NCBI GenBank assembly: GCA_964059195.1
Contig: CAXKWD010000002.1
Span: 151,979,042-152,043,041 of the forward strand
DNA: 64,000 nucleotides
Source: Ectobius pallidus
Taxonomy: Eukaryota; Arthropoda; Insecta; Blattodea; Ectobiidae
Direction: 5' to 3'
This document shows positions 24,050 through 35,337 of this stretch, in pieces. How positions within the stretch are numbered: position 1 is the first letter of the stretch; each line of letters opens with the position of its first letter. Under the pieces are notes generated by a model. The model was not told the DNA's origin and did not search any database. It saw nothing but the letters and a program-made list of their open reading frames with translations. The position numbers and the translations under genes were made by a program.

Positions 24050-24300
24050 AATAATACATAAATAAATAATAAATCTTTATTTAATCTGGCAGAGTTAAGG
24101 CCTTAGGGCCTTCTCTTACACTCAACCAGGGACAGAAAAGAAGAAACAAACAAATACACTAACATAGTTCTATAAGGAATACCAATACACTAGATACATA
24201 CATATACAGTAGTGAATTTAGTCTATGTTACATGAACTATTTTAGTAAAGTGTGTTATACTAGAGAGAAAAAAGTAACTTATCTTATATCTACAATATAC
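24050..24300 (-). repeat. SINE-like insert interrupting the CXC-family relic
   Basis: The relic reads DLVAEEAV up to about 24,305 and resumes with HSDCYKKF near 24,045, so roughly 250 bp are inserted. On the minus strand the insert ends with a short hairpin-like GGCCCTAAGGCCTT, then CCAGATTAAATAAAG and an AT-rich tail. The terminal GATTAAATAAA resembles the 3' tail of the R2-like LINE at about 40,600, which hints at mobilisation by such a LINE. I found no clean TSD or Pol III boxes, so the class is uncertain. Confidence 0.5.
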
Positions 24301-24829
24301 AAGAAACAATACAGCTTCTTCAGCAACTAAATCAATGATGGAGGACAGGCGCTGCACTACCTCTTCACCCCAGTTATCATTCATCGCAAGACCAAAATTA
24401 ACACAGTGTTCTTGTATACCCATTGTTTGAACCATGTACACTACTCTCCGGTGAGCTTGGTTTAGCTTTTTCCATTTTTCAGGATCAGCAGATTTTGCAC
24501 AAATAAAGCAGTTAGTCTGGGAATCAAAATAATGCTTTGATGACCTCAAATCCACCGTTTCATCTGGTTGGGATGATGTAGATGCAGCCAGCCTCCTTGC
24601 ATCAGCAGCAATATTTTGGGGTCTGGTGTAGAATTTGCGGCATGCCTTGTGAATTAAGAGCGATTTTATACCCCTTACTTGGGTGTACTTTTCGTCTCCC
24701 CTTTGCCTTACTCGCATGTGCAAGAGATAATATCCCTTTCTCTGTTACTCTTGAAACCTCATCACTGGATTCGACGACGTCTTCATCGCACACGAAACAT
24801 TTCGTAGCCATTACGAACAATGATCACAC

Positions 24830-26571
24830 TGGCGAGCTAATTACAAAGCAACGCGAATCGAAAAATAAGTTATACAACTTAACTCGTCTCACATTGAAAA
24901 AGAACTGACTCGAAGGAAGAGACCCCAAAAAAGGGAATGCCCCCTCTCAGAAATGAAGAAATCCGGCAGTTGTTCAAATTTTCACAATTATTTTCCTTTC
25001 GATTAATTTAAATTAAATAAAAACGAACTATTGCATAAAGCAAAGAACGTTATAAACGTTTTTGAACAAAGCATTTATCTTTTAACCCAATTAAATTATT
25101 GATTTCAAATATATATTTTTAATATTTGAAATTAATAAGTTAATTGTTCAAATAAATAGTATTTTTAACCTTAACCTTAGTATGACTGATTACTTATACT
25201 CTTCATAATTATATATATATATATGTAATAATTAAGAAATTTCTTCTACATAATTGTGACCTTTATTCGACAACAATATTTTATATTTGTGTCTATCTTA
25301 TAAAAGCTGATTTTGAGTGGATCCAGATAAGTTAAGTTTTATGTTAAGGGTTAAGGCGGAACTTTATTAAAATACATAATATGTATATATATATGTATAT
25401 GTATGTATATATTTATGTTGATATATACATATATCTGTTGAATTAGGAAATAACAATTGTGCAATTTTCTTGAAGATCACAAAATTCACCCCAGAATTTC
25501 AAATCACCGTAACTTTTGTCTTCTTGAAGATACATTAAATATCTATATACATATTTAAATACAATTTAATGCTCTACAACTCTTTTCCTGACAACTTTGC
25601 TGTAAACCGAAAGGCTGAGGAGTTAGAGGGACAAATTTAACAAAAAAACATGAGGAAAATTTAAATTTTCTGAAAATCGGAGATATTCAGGAGATTGTAT
25701 CTCGAAAACAGTTTTACATACGACAATAATGCATATAAACCAATTTGTAGGGAATTTTATCAGGTTTAATTAAGTATATAAAGATATTTTCACTTTGACT
25801 CACCTTTTTCAAGTTATATGCAAAAAACCCAAAAAAGTGCCTTTTCCACCCCTTCCACCCCTGAAGCGTAAGGGCTAGGGGTGGGGACTTTTAGTATGTT
25901 TACCTCCTAACTACCTCCCATATATTCCTGAAGAAAAAAATTCTCCCCCTTCCATGTCCTCTATACGCCCCTTTTCGGCATTCATTGACTAGACTAAAGT
26001 GCCAGTATGCTTTTTTTAATCAGTGATAAACGCAATTATGATATGCCAATGCAGAAAAGTTATTTTTGTAATAGATTTCCGAGTTAAACTCCAAAAACAA
26101 AATGCGCTGGCAATAACAATAATGATGCAATAGGCCTACGATTCCCTAGTATGTCTGTTTCAAGATTAAAGCAGCCTTAAAGGTTGTGAATGAATAAATA
26201 GTCAATATGAAATCTATCTGTCAGGGATTACATTACATTAGGTATATTGCTGCACAGGAACGAATAAGAAAAGTAATCACATTACAATATAGCCTAATGT
26301 AAATATCGGTAGTCTACATATCCATAGAATGCACAATATAATATCAACATTCAATGGCTAGTTGTTTTAAATATTTTATTTACATTATTTACATTATTAG
26401 TTATCCTACACTGACATTGTTATGAAGAAACGAATCAATCAAGGCTGCTATCAATATCAATATCAAAGGTCTAAAGTTTCATACTTAACCTTAATTCAAA
26501 CTCATATACACTGACATAAGATATTCTTAAAATATTTTAACATTTCACAAAATACACAGGCGATGAACTCC
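24830..26571. other. No gene supported
   Basis: AT-rich sequence with TA microsatellites near 25,210-25,225 and 25,380-25,440. A block at about 25,580-25,980 containing CCACCCCTTCCACCCC looks repeat-like but is not classifiable from this window alone. Confidence 0.4.
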
Positions 26572-28045
26572 ACATCCGTATGTTAAGCTCGTATAAGATT
26601 GCCTGCCATTGTGAAATACATGGTTACCAGTGCATCATTCTTATAGTGTATTTACACTTAATATTAAGAAATTTGTAATTTAACATAAATCAACAGACTC
26701 AATTAAGTATTTTGAGTGTTTTAATATATAAATTATATCTGCTTTAATTACATATATTTTTAGCCATGTACTATATTTTCCCGCCATTTCTACATCGTGT
26801 ATAATTCAAGTTTATTAATCAATACATTCATTTGTTTCAAGTATATATTTCAATCATTTATATTAGTGTATGTGTGAATAAAGTTGCAGTGTTTTATAAC
26901 ATGTTAAAAGTTGTATGCCAATTAAGATCCGTGGATCCCTGTTCCAAGTACCTACGATAAGTCCATTATGCTCACGCCTTCTTTTATTTATTTAATTGGT
27001 CCTCCACCCTAGTTCCAGAGTTTATCGTCCTTTAATTGTTGTCCTACACCAACAATATTCAATGTGCCGTCTTCACCCAGGGATCCTGGTACTTGTTTTT
27101 TGAGTTTCAGAGATAGGGTTGAAGATTCCAAGCGTCTAAGTGCTTCTGGAAGGTCAGAGAAATGTGCCTGAAGGAAGGATGATTTTGTCATTGCATAGGG
27201 CCGATTTTGCCTTTGCAATTGAGGCAGCCTCATTCGGGTCAAAAGTTTCCACAAGTTAATACTGTATCTAGACACTACCCATTTCAGAATTCGAATCCGA
27301 TGATGGTAATTTAGGGAGTAAAAACTTTATGGTTGGATGTGGATAATGTGAAACTGATTATTTTCCTTTCTTCTGCTAATCGCACAACAGATCAACTAGG
27401 GACGAAAACTTCCCCCTTTTCTAGAAATGTAAATAATACGTATTTCTGGCAGGCTTGACAAAATATTACTTTGCCATCTCTAGTGAAATTCAGGTCGTCG
27501 CCAATCCACTGCCGTAATAAATTCGATTTCAATTGTTTCGGCATAATTAACACGTCTTCTTTAAACTCACAACGTGACCACTCAGTATGAATAACAGGGA
27601 AGTACTAAAAGCAAACAAGCGCTTTGAAACACAGAAATCTATATCCTTGTTCATACACGGCAACAATGGTTGATCGTACGAATATTTTAAAAGGAATACG
27701 CCGATACTCTTACACTTCCTCTCTTGATACTGTCCATCCTAGAAGATGGGTTGAACGAAACGCTGGTGGTATTAATTTCAACCCGACCAAAATTATTTTC
27801 TCTCAGCAAAATACCGATTTCTCAACTGACAAACAAAAAAGACAAAAAAGTAGCCTAAATTAGATATTTTAGGTTTTATATCCCGTTTAGGTATATTTAG
27901 ATTTTTATACCCCATTTAGGTATTTATAGGTGCCAAAGAATTAATGTGGGTGAATCCTGTGGACATACTTCGAAAAAGTGTATGGGCGCTTTTTGTTTTG
28001 GAAGTAAGGAAAAAAATAGGTAAAAATCTAAGAATCCGGTCCCTA
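26572..28045 (-). mobile_element. hAT element, arm 1 copy, truncated at the duplication edge
   Basis: The mirror of the full hAT at 58,009-60,378. The right end here is the terminal inverted repeat TAGGGACCGGATTCTTAG (read on the minus strand) at 28,045, next to the 8-bp target sequence GTAATAAG at 28,046-28,053. The BED-like N-terminal coding piece lies at 27,392-27,544. The sequence stops matching at 26,572, so the C-terminal half and second TIR are absent. Confidence 0.85.
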
Positions 28046-28053
28046 GTAATAAG

Positions 28054-28714
28054 ACACTCGATTTGACGTTGGCTTATATCACGCATTATATGATTCACGT
28101 TGTATTTAACTAGTGTGCCCGTGGCTTCGCTTACAATTGTTTAGGCCTACTCAACTGATAGATGATTTATTTAAATATTATCGTAAGAGAAAAATAATCA
28201 AAACATTATATTTATTAACACTGACATGGTTTTTACATAAATTGCATGAATCAGATAATTTTATTCTTAATTATATTGTTTTACATAATAAATTTAATAT
28301 AAATAATTTGAAACGAATAAACCGATTTTTAATCTGCCATATGGAAATACTGATTCGAAATTAAACTATTAAAACGTAACACAGATTCATGAACATTACC
28401 CAAATCTTGCATAAACAATAAATTAAAACGATTTATTAATGAAAAACTAAAAATCTGGTTTTGAGGTGCATTTCATTATTAAAGTGCGCCGCCCGGGGGA
28501 GGGGGACCCTCAGATCCCATCCCCCTAGCTGTATATATAATATAAGCAGCAATGTGAGTTTCATCAAAATCTTTTAATATTCTCTCATCTTTCTCGTTTA
28601 ATTGCTTGTAACTAATTATTTTAAAATATTTTATTTGAATTATGACGAATGTCCATGTTACCCTTCTGTCCACCTATGTAAAAATCGGGTGCGTGGAACG
28701 CCAAGCGACAGAAG
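28054..28714. other. AT-rich flank with CTAGTGTGCCCGTGGCTTCG motif
   Basis: No gene. The motif CTAGTGTGCCCGTGGCTTCG at about 28,110 resembles conserved termini seen in insect repeats, but I could not classify it. A GC-rich patch (GCGCCGCCCGGGGGAGGGGG) lies at about 28,485. All of it is mirrored in arm 2. Confidence 0.35.
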
Positions 28715-29150
28715 TAATACTTGGATTTTTTTAATTTTTCGTTATTTCAATTTTGGATTATTGGATTTTTTCAATTTAGGATTGTTAGACTTTTAAATTT
28801 TGGGTTTATAGACTTTTAAATTTTGGATTTTTAAAATTTGAATATTTTTAATTTTGGAATTTTGGATTTTTGAATTTTTTAATTTTGTTTTTAATTTTTT
28901 AAATTTTGGATTTCTAGATTTTAAATTTCGGATCTTTGATTTTTTTTTATTTTGGAATTTGGAATTTTGTTTTTTTTTTAATTTTAGATCTTTGAACTTT
29001 TTATTTTTCTGGATTTCTTAATTTTGGGTTTTCGATTTTTAATTTTGGATTCTTAGATTTTGAATTTTGGTTATTGGTTTTTAATTTTGGAATTTTGGAT
29101 TTTTGGATTTTTGAACTTTGGATTTTTAAATTTTTAAAATTTCATTGAGT
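28715..29150. repeat. Low-complexity (TTTTGGATTTTT)-type block, arm 1
   Basis: About 430 bp of irregular TTTTGGATT / TTTTTAATTTT units, mirrored at 56,900-57,335. It ends about 40 bp before one edge of the segment that is missing from arm 2. Confidence 0.8.
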
Positions 29151-29762
29151 TGATTGTTTTCTGTGCAGTCCGCCACGGCCCCGCTCCTTTCGTGACGATT
29201 TTCTTCGTAAATCAACTTTGGGTTAGCTCTCGATTTAAGTTTCACTTAAAAAAATCTGATGTGAAAGTCACATAATATCCTCTGCCCAAATAAAAGTTAG
29301 CAGTATTCACATATCCTAATACAGAATCACAAGACACAATTTTACGCTAATTATGCTATAAATACCTTCTTTGAATGTTGCGACTAAAAACTCAGACTAT
29401 GGACAAACAATTTTAGGTCATCAGAATCCGGGCCCTGGTAATAAATATTAATAATTTTGCTTTTAAAATGACCAAATATACATAACATGTAAAAGTGTTT
29501 TATTAGAGAAAGTTATTTTAAATTCCTGAAACACGTTTCCATTTATCAATCTACATCCATTAATAAATTACTGTTTTAAAATGACCAAATATACATGGCA
29601 TATAAAAGTGTTTTATTAGACAAAATCACTTTAAATTCCTGAAAGACTATTTGATTTACCAATTTAGATCACCTTGTATCTGACGGACTAGTAATTCACC
29701 TTTTTACTAGATTAATCTTTTCACTTCAAAATTAATCATTAACAGGAGGCTTATATTAATCC

Positions 29763-30963
29763 CTATACATTGCCTTTGTCGACTACAAAAAGGCCTTCGA
29801 CTCTGTGGAACACCCAAGTATATTCCAGGCACTGACTAAACATGGAGTAGAACAAAAGTACATAAGACTAATAGCGAAATTATACGAGGACTCACATGCT
29901 ACAGTGACGACAGAAAGAAGAGAAAAACCTTTCAAACTAAACAGAGGTGTAAGACAAGGTGACCCAATATCCCCTAAACTCTTCACCAGCCTGTTGGAAG
30001 AAATATTTCGTAAGATAAAATGGGGAAGCAAATTTGGAGTTGTAATGAATGGCTACAGACTCACCAACTTACGATTCGCTGGTGATATAGTCTTATTTGC
30101 CAGAACGGCAGAAAGCCTTCAAGAAATGTTACAGGAGCTCAGTGACCAAAGTAGAATGTCCGGACTACACATGAACATGGAGAAGACACAAGTCATGACA
30201 AACAGACAGCCAAAACTCATCAAGATTAACGGATCAGATCTAAAATATGTGTCAGAGTACATTTACTTGGGGCAAGTTGTATCATTCCAAAACCATATGG
30301 GGAAAGAAATAAAGAGGAGAATCTCCTCAGCGTGGAGAGCTTTCTGGGGACTGAAATTCATCCTGATGGACAGATCATTAAACAAAAGACTAAAATTAGC
30401 GGCACTAGAATCCTGCATCTTCCCTTCACTTCTGTATGGATGCCAGACATGGAGTTTGACATCAGCTCAGAAGAATAGCATAAAAACTTGCCAACGGAAG
30501 ATGGAACGGAGGATAATGGGGACATCCCTCAGAGACAGAATTTCAACAGAAAGACTGAGAAAGATGTCAGGACTAGCCGACGTGGCCCAGCGCGCATGCA
30601 GCCTGAAGTGGAAGTGGGGTGGTCATGTCGCGAGACTTCCAGGTACCACATGGGGAAACATCTCTACCGTATGGGACCCTAGGATCGGCAAAAGGGAGAG
30701 AGGAAGACCAAGAACGAGGTGGGTAGATTTCTTCAGAAGGCGTGCCGGGGTACACTGGTCCAGCGTAGCAAAGAACAGAGATGTCTAGAGAAGCCTATAC
30801 ACCGAGTTGTTGGAAGATGTTTAGTGAAAGTGAGTGAAACTGAAGTGTTTACCAAGCTCATATGGACCAGCTCACCATATGAGATTCTAACCGAGCTACC
30901 CCTCATCAGAGGGAGGCCCTAGCACTAAATGGGACACATGTGGCTCATTCATTCATTCATTCA
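29763..30963 (+). mobile_element. 5'-truncated RTE LINE with 11-bp TSD
   Basis: The insert is flanked by the direct repeat TATATTAATCC (29,752-29,762 and 30,964-30,974). It begins inside the RT domain and ends with a short (ATTC)n tail at about 30,945-30,963. The 5' truncation, variable-length TSD and microsatellite tail are typical of target-primed reverse transcription by RTE-type LINEs. Confidence 0.9.
29766..30788 (+). pseudogene. RTE reverse transcriptase fragment
   Basis: An open frame of about 340 codons covering the palm to the C-terminus. RT motifs: IAFVDYKKAFDSVEH (motif A Asp present), NRGVRQGDPISPKLF (motif B), and LRFAGDIVLF, where the catalytic FADD has become FAGD. The C-terminus has the RTE hallmark W-G-G-H-V-A-R followed by WDPRIGKRERGRPRTRW. 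The same architecture appears in the intact element at 60.8-62.5 kb, and the two are diverged relatives. The truncated start and the D-to-G change in the active site make it inactive. Confidence 0.9.
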
Positions 30964-30974
30964 TATATTAATCC

Positions 30975-31803
30975 AAAAATTCAGATTCACTGCATCGGAC
31001 ATTTTGATCACCTTGTATTTCCCATACATAATTGGTTATTGATAAAGGCGTCCACCACTGACTTTCAATCCTATTTCCATCATCTCTATACTTTAGCCTT
31101 TCTTAAAATTGCCTATTATTCATGTTTTAGACTATGAAGTCCTGGTATGGTTTGCTAAAACTTAATATAGGCCTAATTGGTAATTTCCAAAAGATTCCAA
31201 TTTGGCCTGAACTCAGAAGAACTGAAGAGATATGTATGAGCTAAATGGAACGGCACGGACTGACAGACTGAACACGGCGAACTACTGCAAGATTTGAATT
31301 TTCTTTACTGCATAATGTGGGCGAAAATTTCAACAGCCAAACCAAAAAAAAAACCGTAAGAATAAAATTTATCTGAACTTTAAACAAAATCAATATTATA
31401 CGGCAATTTATATTCCAAATTTGGGTGAGATGTATAACAGAAAATTGAATAATTGATTAAGTTAATATGAAATAGAAAATGGAACAAGCTCACACAAAGA
31501 TAGCGGTCGAGAGTACATCCTCGCACAGCTGACAACGCCCACCAAAATCACTGATAACTTCAACTACATACTTGCGTCGCGACTTCCAGCTCCCAACTGC
31601 CGATCGCGAGACATCTCTCTCCAGTCCCTACGAGCGCGGGCCGCTTTCACAAACACTGGCAACCACTTGTTCAAATCGGGCGCGTTAATAAATTTACTTT
31701 TAAAAGGTTATTGTTTCAGAATCGCCTCAACGGGAGTAACATTTATTTAACATTATAGCACGTTATATTAAATGTTATCGATAATATCAAGTGCAAATAC
31801 GAG
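30975..31803. other. No gene supported
   Basis: AT-rich sequence with a more GC-balanced patch at 31,540-31,680. Part of it may be the 5' side of gypsy B, but no RT or RNase H sequence is visible. Confidence 0.35.
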
Positions 31804-32087
31804 ATGCTGCAGTTCAATATGCCTATACACGAGCCACTACTGCCTACTTCTTTTGTCACTATTAGAGAGGCTCAAGAACAAGACCCTCATCTGAGGCGTA
31901 TACTTGAAGGGTTAGAAGGTGTTCAGCTCCAGCCCCCTTATTGTATTGAAGATAATGTGCTTATGTGTAAAGCTAATCGGGATGAGAAAATGAAAATTAT
32001 TGTCCCAGATGCTCTTGTTCCTTTGATTTATCAATACTTCCACGTTTCTCCGCTTGGGGTCATTCGGGTTTGTTTAAAACCATAAAC
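31804..32087 (+). pseudogene. Gypsy B integrase N-terminal segment
   Basis: An open frame homologous to the gypsy A segment at 3,075-3,506: TSFVTIREAQEQDPHLRRIL, KIIVPDALVPLIYQYFHVSP. The second His of the HHCC domain is spoiled by a small shift (SPLGVIRV where gypsy A has a GGHLG). Coding sequence resumes at 33,465 after the palindromic insert. No upstream RNase H was found, so the element is 5'-truncated or has decayed beyond recognition. Confidence 0.8.
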
Positions 32088-32124
32088 AAAATTAGAGAAT
32101 GAGAATATTATAGGAGAAAAATTC

Positions 32125-32197
32125 CTCCGACACTGGGACTTGAACCCAGGACCTTTGGCTATTCGCGCCAATGCTCTACCAACTGAGCTAAGCCGGA
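32125..32197 (-). tRNA. tRNA-like sequence, copy 1 (probable tRNA-derived repeat)
   Basis: The 73 nt fold as a cloverleaf: acceptor 6 of 7 pairs, D stem GCTC/GAGC, anticodon stem TTGGC/GCCAA, T stem CTGGG/CCCAG with loop TTCAAGT. A-box TAGCTCAGTTGG and B-box GGTTCAAGTCC are good. The 7-nt anticodon loop GCGAATA gives anticodon GAA, but position 33 is C instead of the near-universal T. It is therefore more likely a tRNA-derived repeat than a working tRNA-Phe. Confidence 0.6.
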
Positions 32198-32440
32198 GTT
32201 CAACTCACAGCGCCGGATGGAACCTCTCTCCTATGACTGATTGCCCTAATGGTCTACCTCACAGACAGACAAGTTATATGTCATATACAGTACAGTGAGG
32301 CACACTAATTAGTGATTTTTGTGACCGGGCTCCCACTGTTATTGTACAGTTGACATTCAAGATAGATATATAAGCTTTCATGAACCACAGATTATTGTCT
32401 CTGTTGGACATTACATGAGAATATTATAGGAGAAAAATTC

Positions 32441-32513
32441 CTCCGACACTGGGACTTGAACCCAGGACCTTTGGCTATTCGCGCCAATGCTCTACCAACT
32501 GAGCTAAGCCGGA
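32441..32513 (-). tRNA. tRNA-like sequence, copy 2
   Basis: Identical to copy 1 over the tRNA-like part and exactly 316 bp from it, in the same orientation. The same C33 oddity applies. Confidence 0.6.
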
Positions 32514-32983
32514 GTTCAACTCACAACGCCGGATGGAACCTCTCTCCTATGACTGATTGCCCTAATGGTCTACCTCACAGACAGACAAGTTATATGTCAT
32601 ATGCAGTACAGTGAGGCACACTAATTAGTGATTTTTGTGACCGGGCTCCCACTGTTATTGTACAGTTGACATTCAAGATAGATATATAAGCTTTCATGAA
32701 CCACAGATTATTGTCTCTGTTGGACATTACATGAGAATATTATAGGAGAAAAATTCCTCCGACACTGTAATGTCCAACAGAGACAATAATCTGTGGTTCA
32801 TGAAAGCTTATATATCTATCTTGAATGTCAACTGTACAATAACAGTGGGAGCCCGGTCACAAAAATCACTAATTAGTGTGCCTCACTGTACTGCATATGA
32901 CATATAACTTGTCTGTCTGTGAGGTAGACCATTAGGGCAATCAATCATAGGAGAGAGGTTCCATCCGGCGCTGTGAGTTGAAC

Positions 32984-33056
32984 TCCGGCTTAGCTCAGTT
33001 GGTAGAGCATTGGCGCGAATAGCCAAAGGTCCTGGGTTCAAGTCCCAGTGTCGGAG
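32984..33056 (+). tRNA. tRNA-like sequence, copy 3, inverted
   Basis: Reverse-complement mirror of copy 2 about the palindrome centre at 32,748. Cloverleaf, A-box and B-box are unchanged. Confidence 0.6.
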
Positions 33057-33299
33057 GAATTTTTCTCCTATAATATTCTCATGTAATGTCCAACAGAGAC
33101 AATAATCTGTGGTTCATGAAAGCTTATATATCTATCTTGAATGTCAACTGTACAATAACAGTGGGAGCCCGGTCACAAAAATCACTAATTAGTGTGCCTC
33201 ACTGTACTGCATATGACATATAACTTGTCTGTCTGTGAGGTAGACCATTAGGGCAATCAGTCATAGGAGAGAGGTTCCATCCGGCGCTGTGAGTTGAAC

Positions 33300-33372
33300 T
33301 CCGGCTTAGCTCAGTTGGTAGAGCATTGGCGCGAATAGCCAAAGGTCCTGGGTTCAAGTCCCAGTGTCGGAG
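33300..33372 (+). tRNA. tRNA-like sequence, copy 4, inverted
   Basis: Mirror of copy 1, and 316 bp after copy 3. The four tRNA-like parts agree with each other, while the rest of the units differ at a few positions. Confidence 0.6.
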
Positions 33373-33464
33373 GAATTTTTCTCCTATAATATTCTCATGT
33401 AATGTCCAACAGAGACAATAATCTGTGGTTCATGAAAGCTTATATATCTATCAAAATTAGAGAA

Positions 33465-33903
33465 CGTTTCATATGGAAAGGTTTCGACAAAATTTGCAAG
33501 ATAGGTTCAGATCATGTGACATTTCTAAAAGAGAGAACCTGATCAACAAATCCATTACGGTAACTTGGCTTCTCAAATTTCTACTCGCCCTATGGACAAA
33601 CTGCTGTCGACTATGTAAGACGTTTACCCCGGTCAAGAAACGGAAACACTTTCCTGCTAGTTTGTGTTGAGTTTTCTAAATCTGTGTAGCTTTTCCCTGT
33701 TCGAGAAGATAATTCTAGGACTACCGTGAACTGTTTGTCTCAAATCTGTTCAAGACTTGTCTCTCCCATTTATTTAGTATGCGGCAATGTTACGCAATTT
33801 ACTTCTAGACATTTCCAAAAAAATTTCTCTAATAGGTGTATCACTCACATTTCGACGACCTCTTCTATCCCAATGCATCTATCACAGAAAGAGTAAACCG
33901 CAA
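33465..33903 (+). pseudogene. Gypsy B integrase core, broken
   Basis: In shifting frames the plus strand gives RERFIWKGF, then AVDYVRRLPRSRNGN (first Asp region, equivalent to FIDYVGRLPRS of gypsy A), a degraded second Asp region (VCGNVTQF where gypsy A has VSDNATQF, so D is lost), and a Glu region ending exactly at the hAT target site AACCGCAA. Several stops are present. It resumes at 37,018 beyond the hAT insertion. Confidence 0.75.
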
Positions 33904-34678
33904 CAGGGATGTGCTGGCCAGGGGGGACAGGGGGACAGGGGGACATGTCCATTCCGCCCCTAACCCCTTACGACCAGGAAAAATTATGGTGTTTACCGGT
34001 ATCTGTAACTAAATTACTGCATACAAGAAATATGAGTACTGTTTTTAATGTTGTCAATATTATAATATATCTTTTCAAGTTATTTTATCCTTTGTCTTTG
34101 AAAGGTAGGGAAAGGCGTACGCTGTAGACAGTTCAAAGCGCGCCTGCACTGGAACACATATAATAACACTCATAGCCCTTACTGCATTGTTGGTCAGCTG
34201 CAGGTGGTACGGCGGCTATTGAACTTGCATCAATGTAGCGGGTTGGCTATTGAAATCGAACATTTAAAATCTTTAATTTTCAAGCCGCACATTATTTCAG
34301 TATTTTCGTGCTACTGATGTTTAAAAAAAAATTGTATCACCTTTCCGTAAAGTAAAATCACTACAATAAAGCATTATAAAATAAAACAAATACATATTAT
34401 CAAATGCCGCTGAAAAATAGATTGTTTCATACGAAAATCACCCTAATAGTATTAGTTGAAATATATTATATTATCTTTTAAATCGTAGTTTTCCTTGTGG
34501 AGTGGGGAGAGGGGAGTCAAAACAGTCGCCTCTTAATCCCTTTGTCAGTGCAGTTGCAGATTGTTGACCTGGGCCCTGTTTCATAGAACCTTTACACTAA
34601 TATTATTAGCAAAACATAATAATATTAGTTAATTTTATTAGTCTTCTGTTTCATAAGAATATTAGCTAATATTATTAG

Positions 34679-35146
34679 CAGGCTTTAAAACTTAGTGCCC
34701 GAACCCAAAGAGGGAGTTGATTCAGGTTACCAACAACCTGAGTATAGGGGGTGGAGGGTGATTGCGTAGGCTGATAAGACAGTCATTGATAGTAGTACCG
34801 AGAAGTGAATGCGCCCGTAGTACGGTGGCTCTCAAATTGGTCATTGTGCGTGTTTAAATTTATAATACGTGTTCGGCATGCCGAAAGTAAAGTGTTCTAA
34901 AACGCAAACATATATTGAAACATTTGGGAGGGACTATTATACACAAACAGAAGAAAGTATCGTTTTGCATGCTTCTAATGTGAGTTTAGATAATGAGAAG
35001 TTATTTTGTGGTCTTCCTATATCTGTATTCCGGTTTGTTTACTATCACGTGAACTAGCATATGGTAGCTAGGGCATACGCCGAGCATAGTCTGTACAGTA
35101 CGGTTGCTGTTAACATATTCGATCGGGCACTAAGTTTTAAAGCCTG
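34679..35146. mobile_element. hAT MITE, 468 bp, 8-bp TSD
   Basis: Terminal repeats CAGGCTTTAAAACTTAG and its inverse bound 468 bp, flanked by ATTATTAG at 34,671-34,678 and 35,147-35,154. A short frame at 34,878 (MPKVKCSKTQTYIETFG) resembles the start of a hAT/CGGBP1-type protein, so this is a deletion derivative. It sits within the Harbinger, making it the innermost dated insertion at this locus. Confidence 0.85.
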
Positions 35147-35337
35147 ATTATTAGTTATGAGTTCATGGCCCTAAATTATTAGTAAATGTTACTAATAGTA
35201 TTAGTGAACTGTTTCACACACACCAATGGTAATAGATTTTGCTCATAATATTAGTTGTTTTTCTATGAGTGAATTTTCTCCCATAAGATTAGCAGAGGTT
35301 GAATTTGTGACATCAAAGTTGTGAAAATCAAGAAAAT

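Larger units (their letters stand above)
20411..24820 (-). pseudogene. Large Cys-cluster / PIN-like nuclease / CXC protein relic, family unnamed
   Basis: Six minus-strand frames follow one another from 24,820 to 20,411 and together read as one protein of about 1,250 residues with no visible introns. Order: an N-terminal Cys/His region (KCFVCDED, then HKACRKFYTRP, FICAKSAD and SDCYKKF); a long conserved middle (AIGHSITSVVRPRTF, LSNLGFCSSYYES, ITFDQPLYWKAREI, VVRLGGFHLL, VDKMLQGHAFARAVRGHLL, SGVLFTSSEQHIDLGGAR); a PIN/FEN-like domain; and a CXC-like Cys domain. I recall proteins of this architecture as recurrent, multi-copy predicted proteins in invertebrate genomes, with no assigned function. 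That is from memory and unverified. Frameshifts and stops near 23,140, 22,975, 22,550, 21,875, 21,320 and 20,830, plus an insert at 24,050-24,300, show decay. A multi-copy, intronless state would fit a mobile element or retrocopies, but I found no TIR, LTR or TSD. Confidence 0.7.
32100..33452. repeat. tRNA-like inverted array inserted with 12-bp TSD
   Basis: The insert is flanked by AAAATTAGAGAA at 32,088-32,099 and 33,453-33,464. It consists of 316-bp units, each with one tRNA-like sequence: two in minus orientation, then two in plus orientation, plus a partial 55-bp unit at the right end. Arms 32,100-32,729 and 32,768-33,397 are near-perfect reverse complements around a 38-nt loop. The transcript would fold into a hairpin of about 630 bp. 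A 12-bp TSD suggests LINE-type integration of a pre-formed palindrome or of a unit that rearranged later. Confidence 0.9.

Noticed and set aside
25210..25440. Regulatory TATA cluster
   Set aside because: Simple TA microsatellite with no adjacent gene.
32125..33372. Four functional tRNA genes
   Set aside because: C instead of T at position 33, a mismatched acceptor pair and the repeat context point to tRNA-derived repeats.
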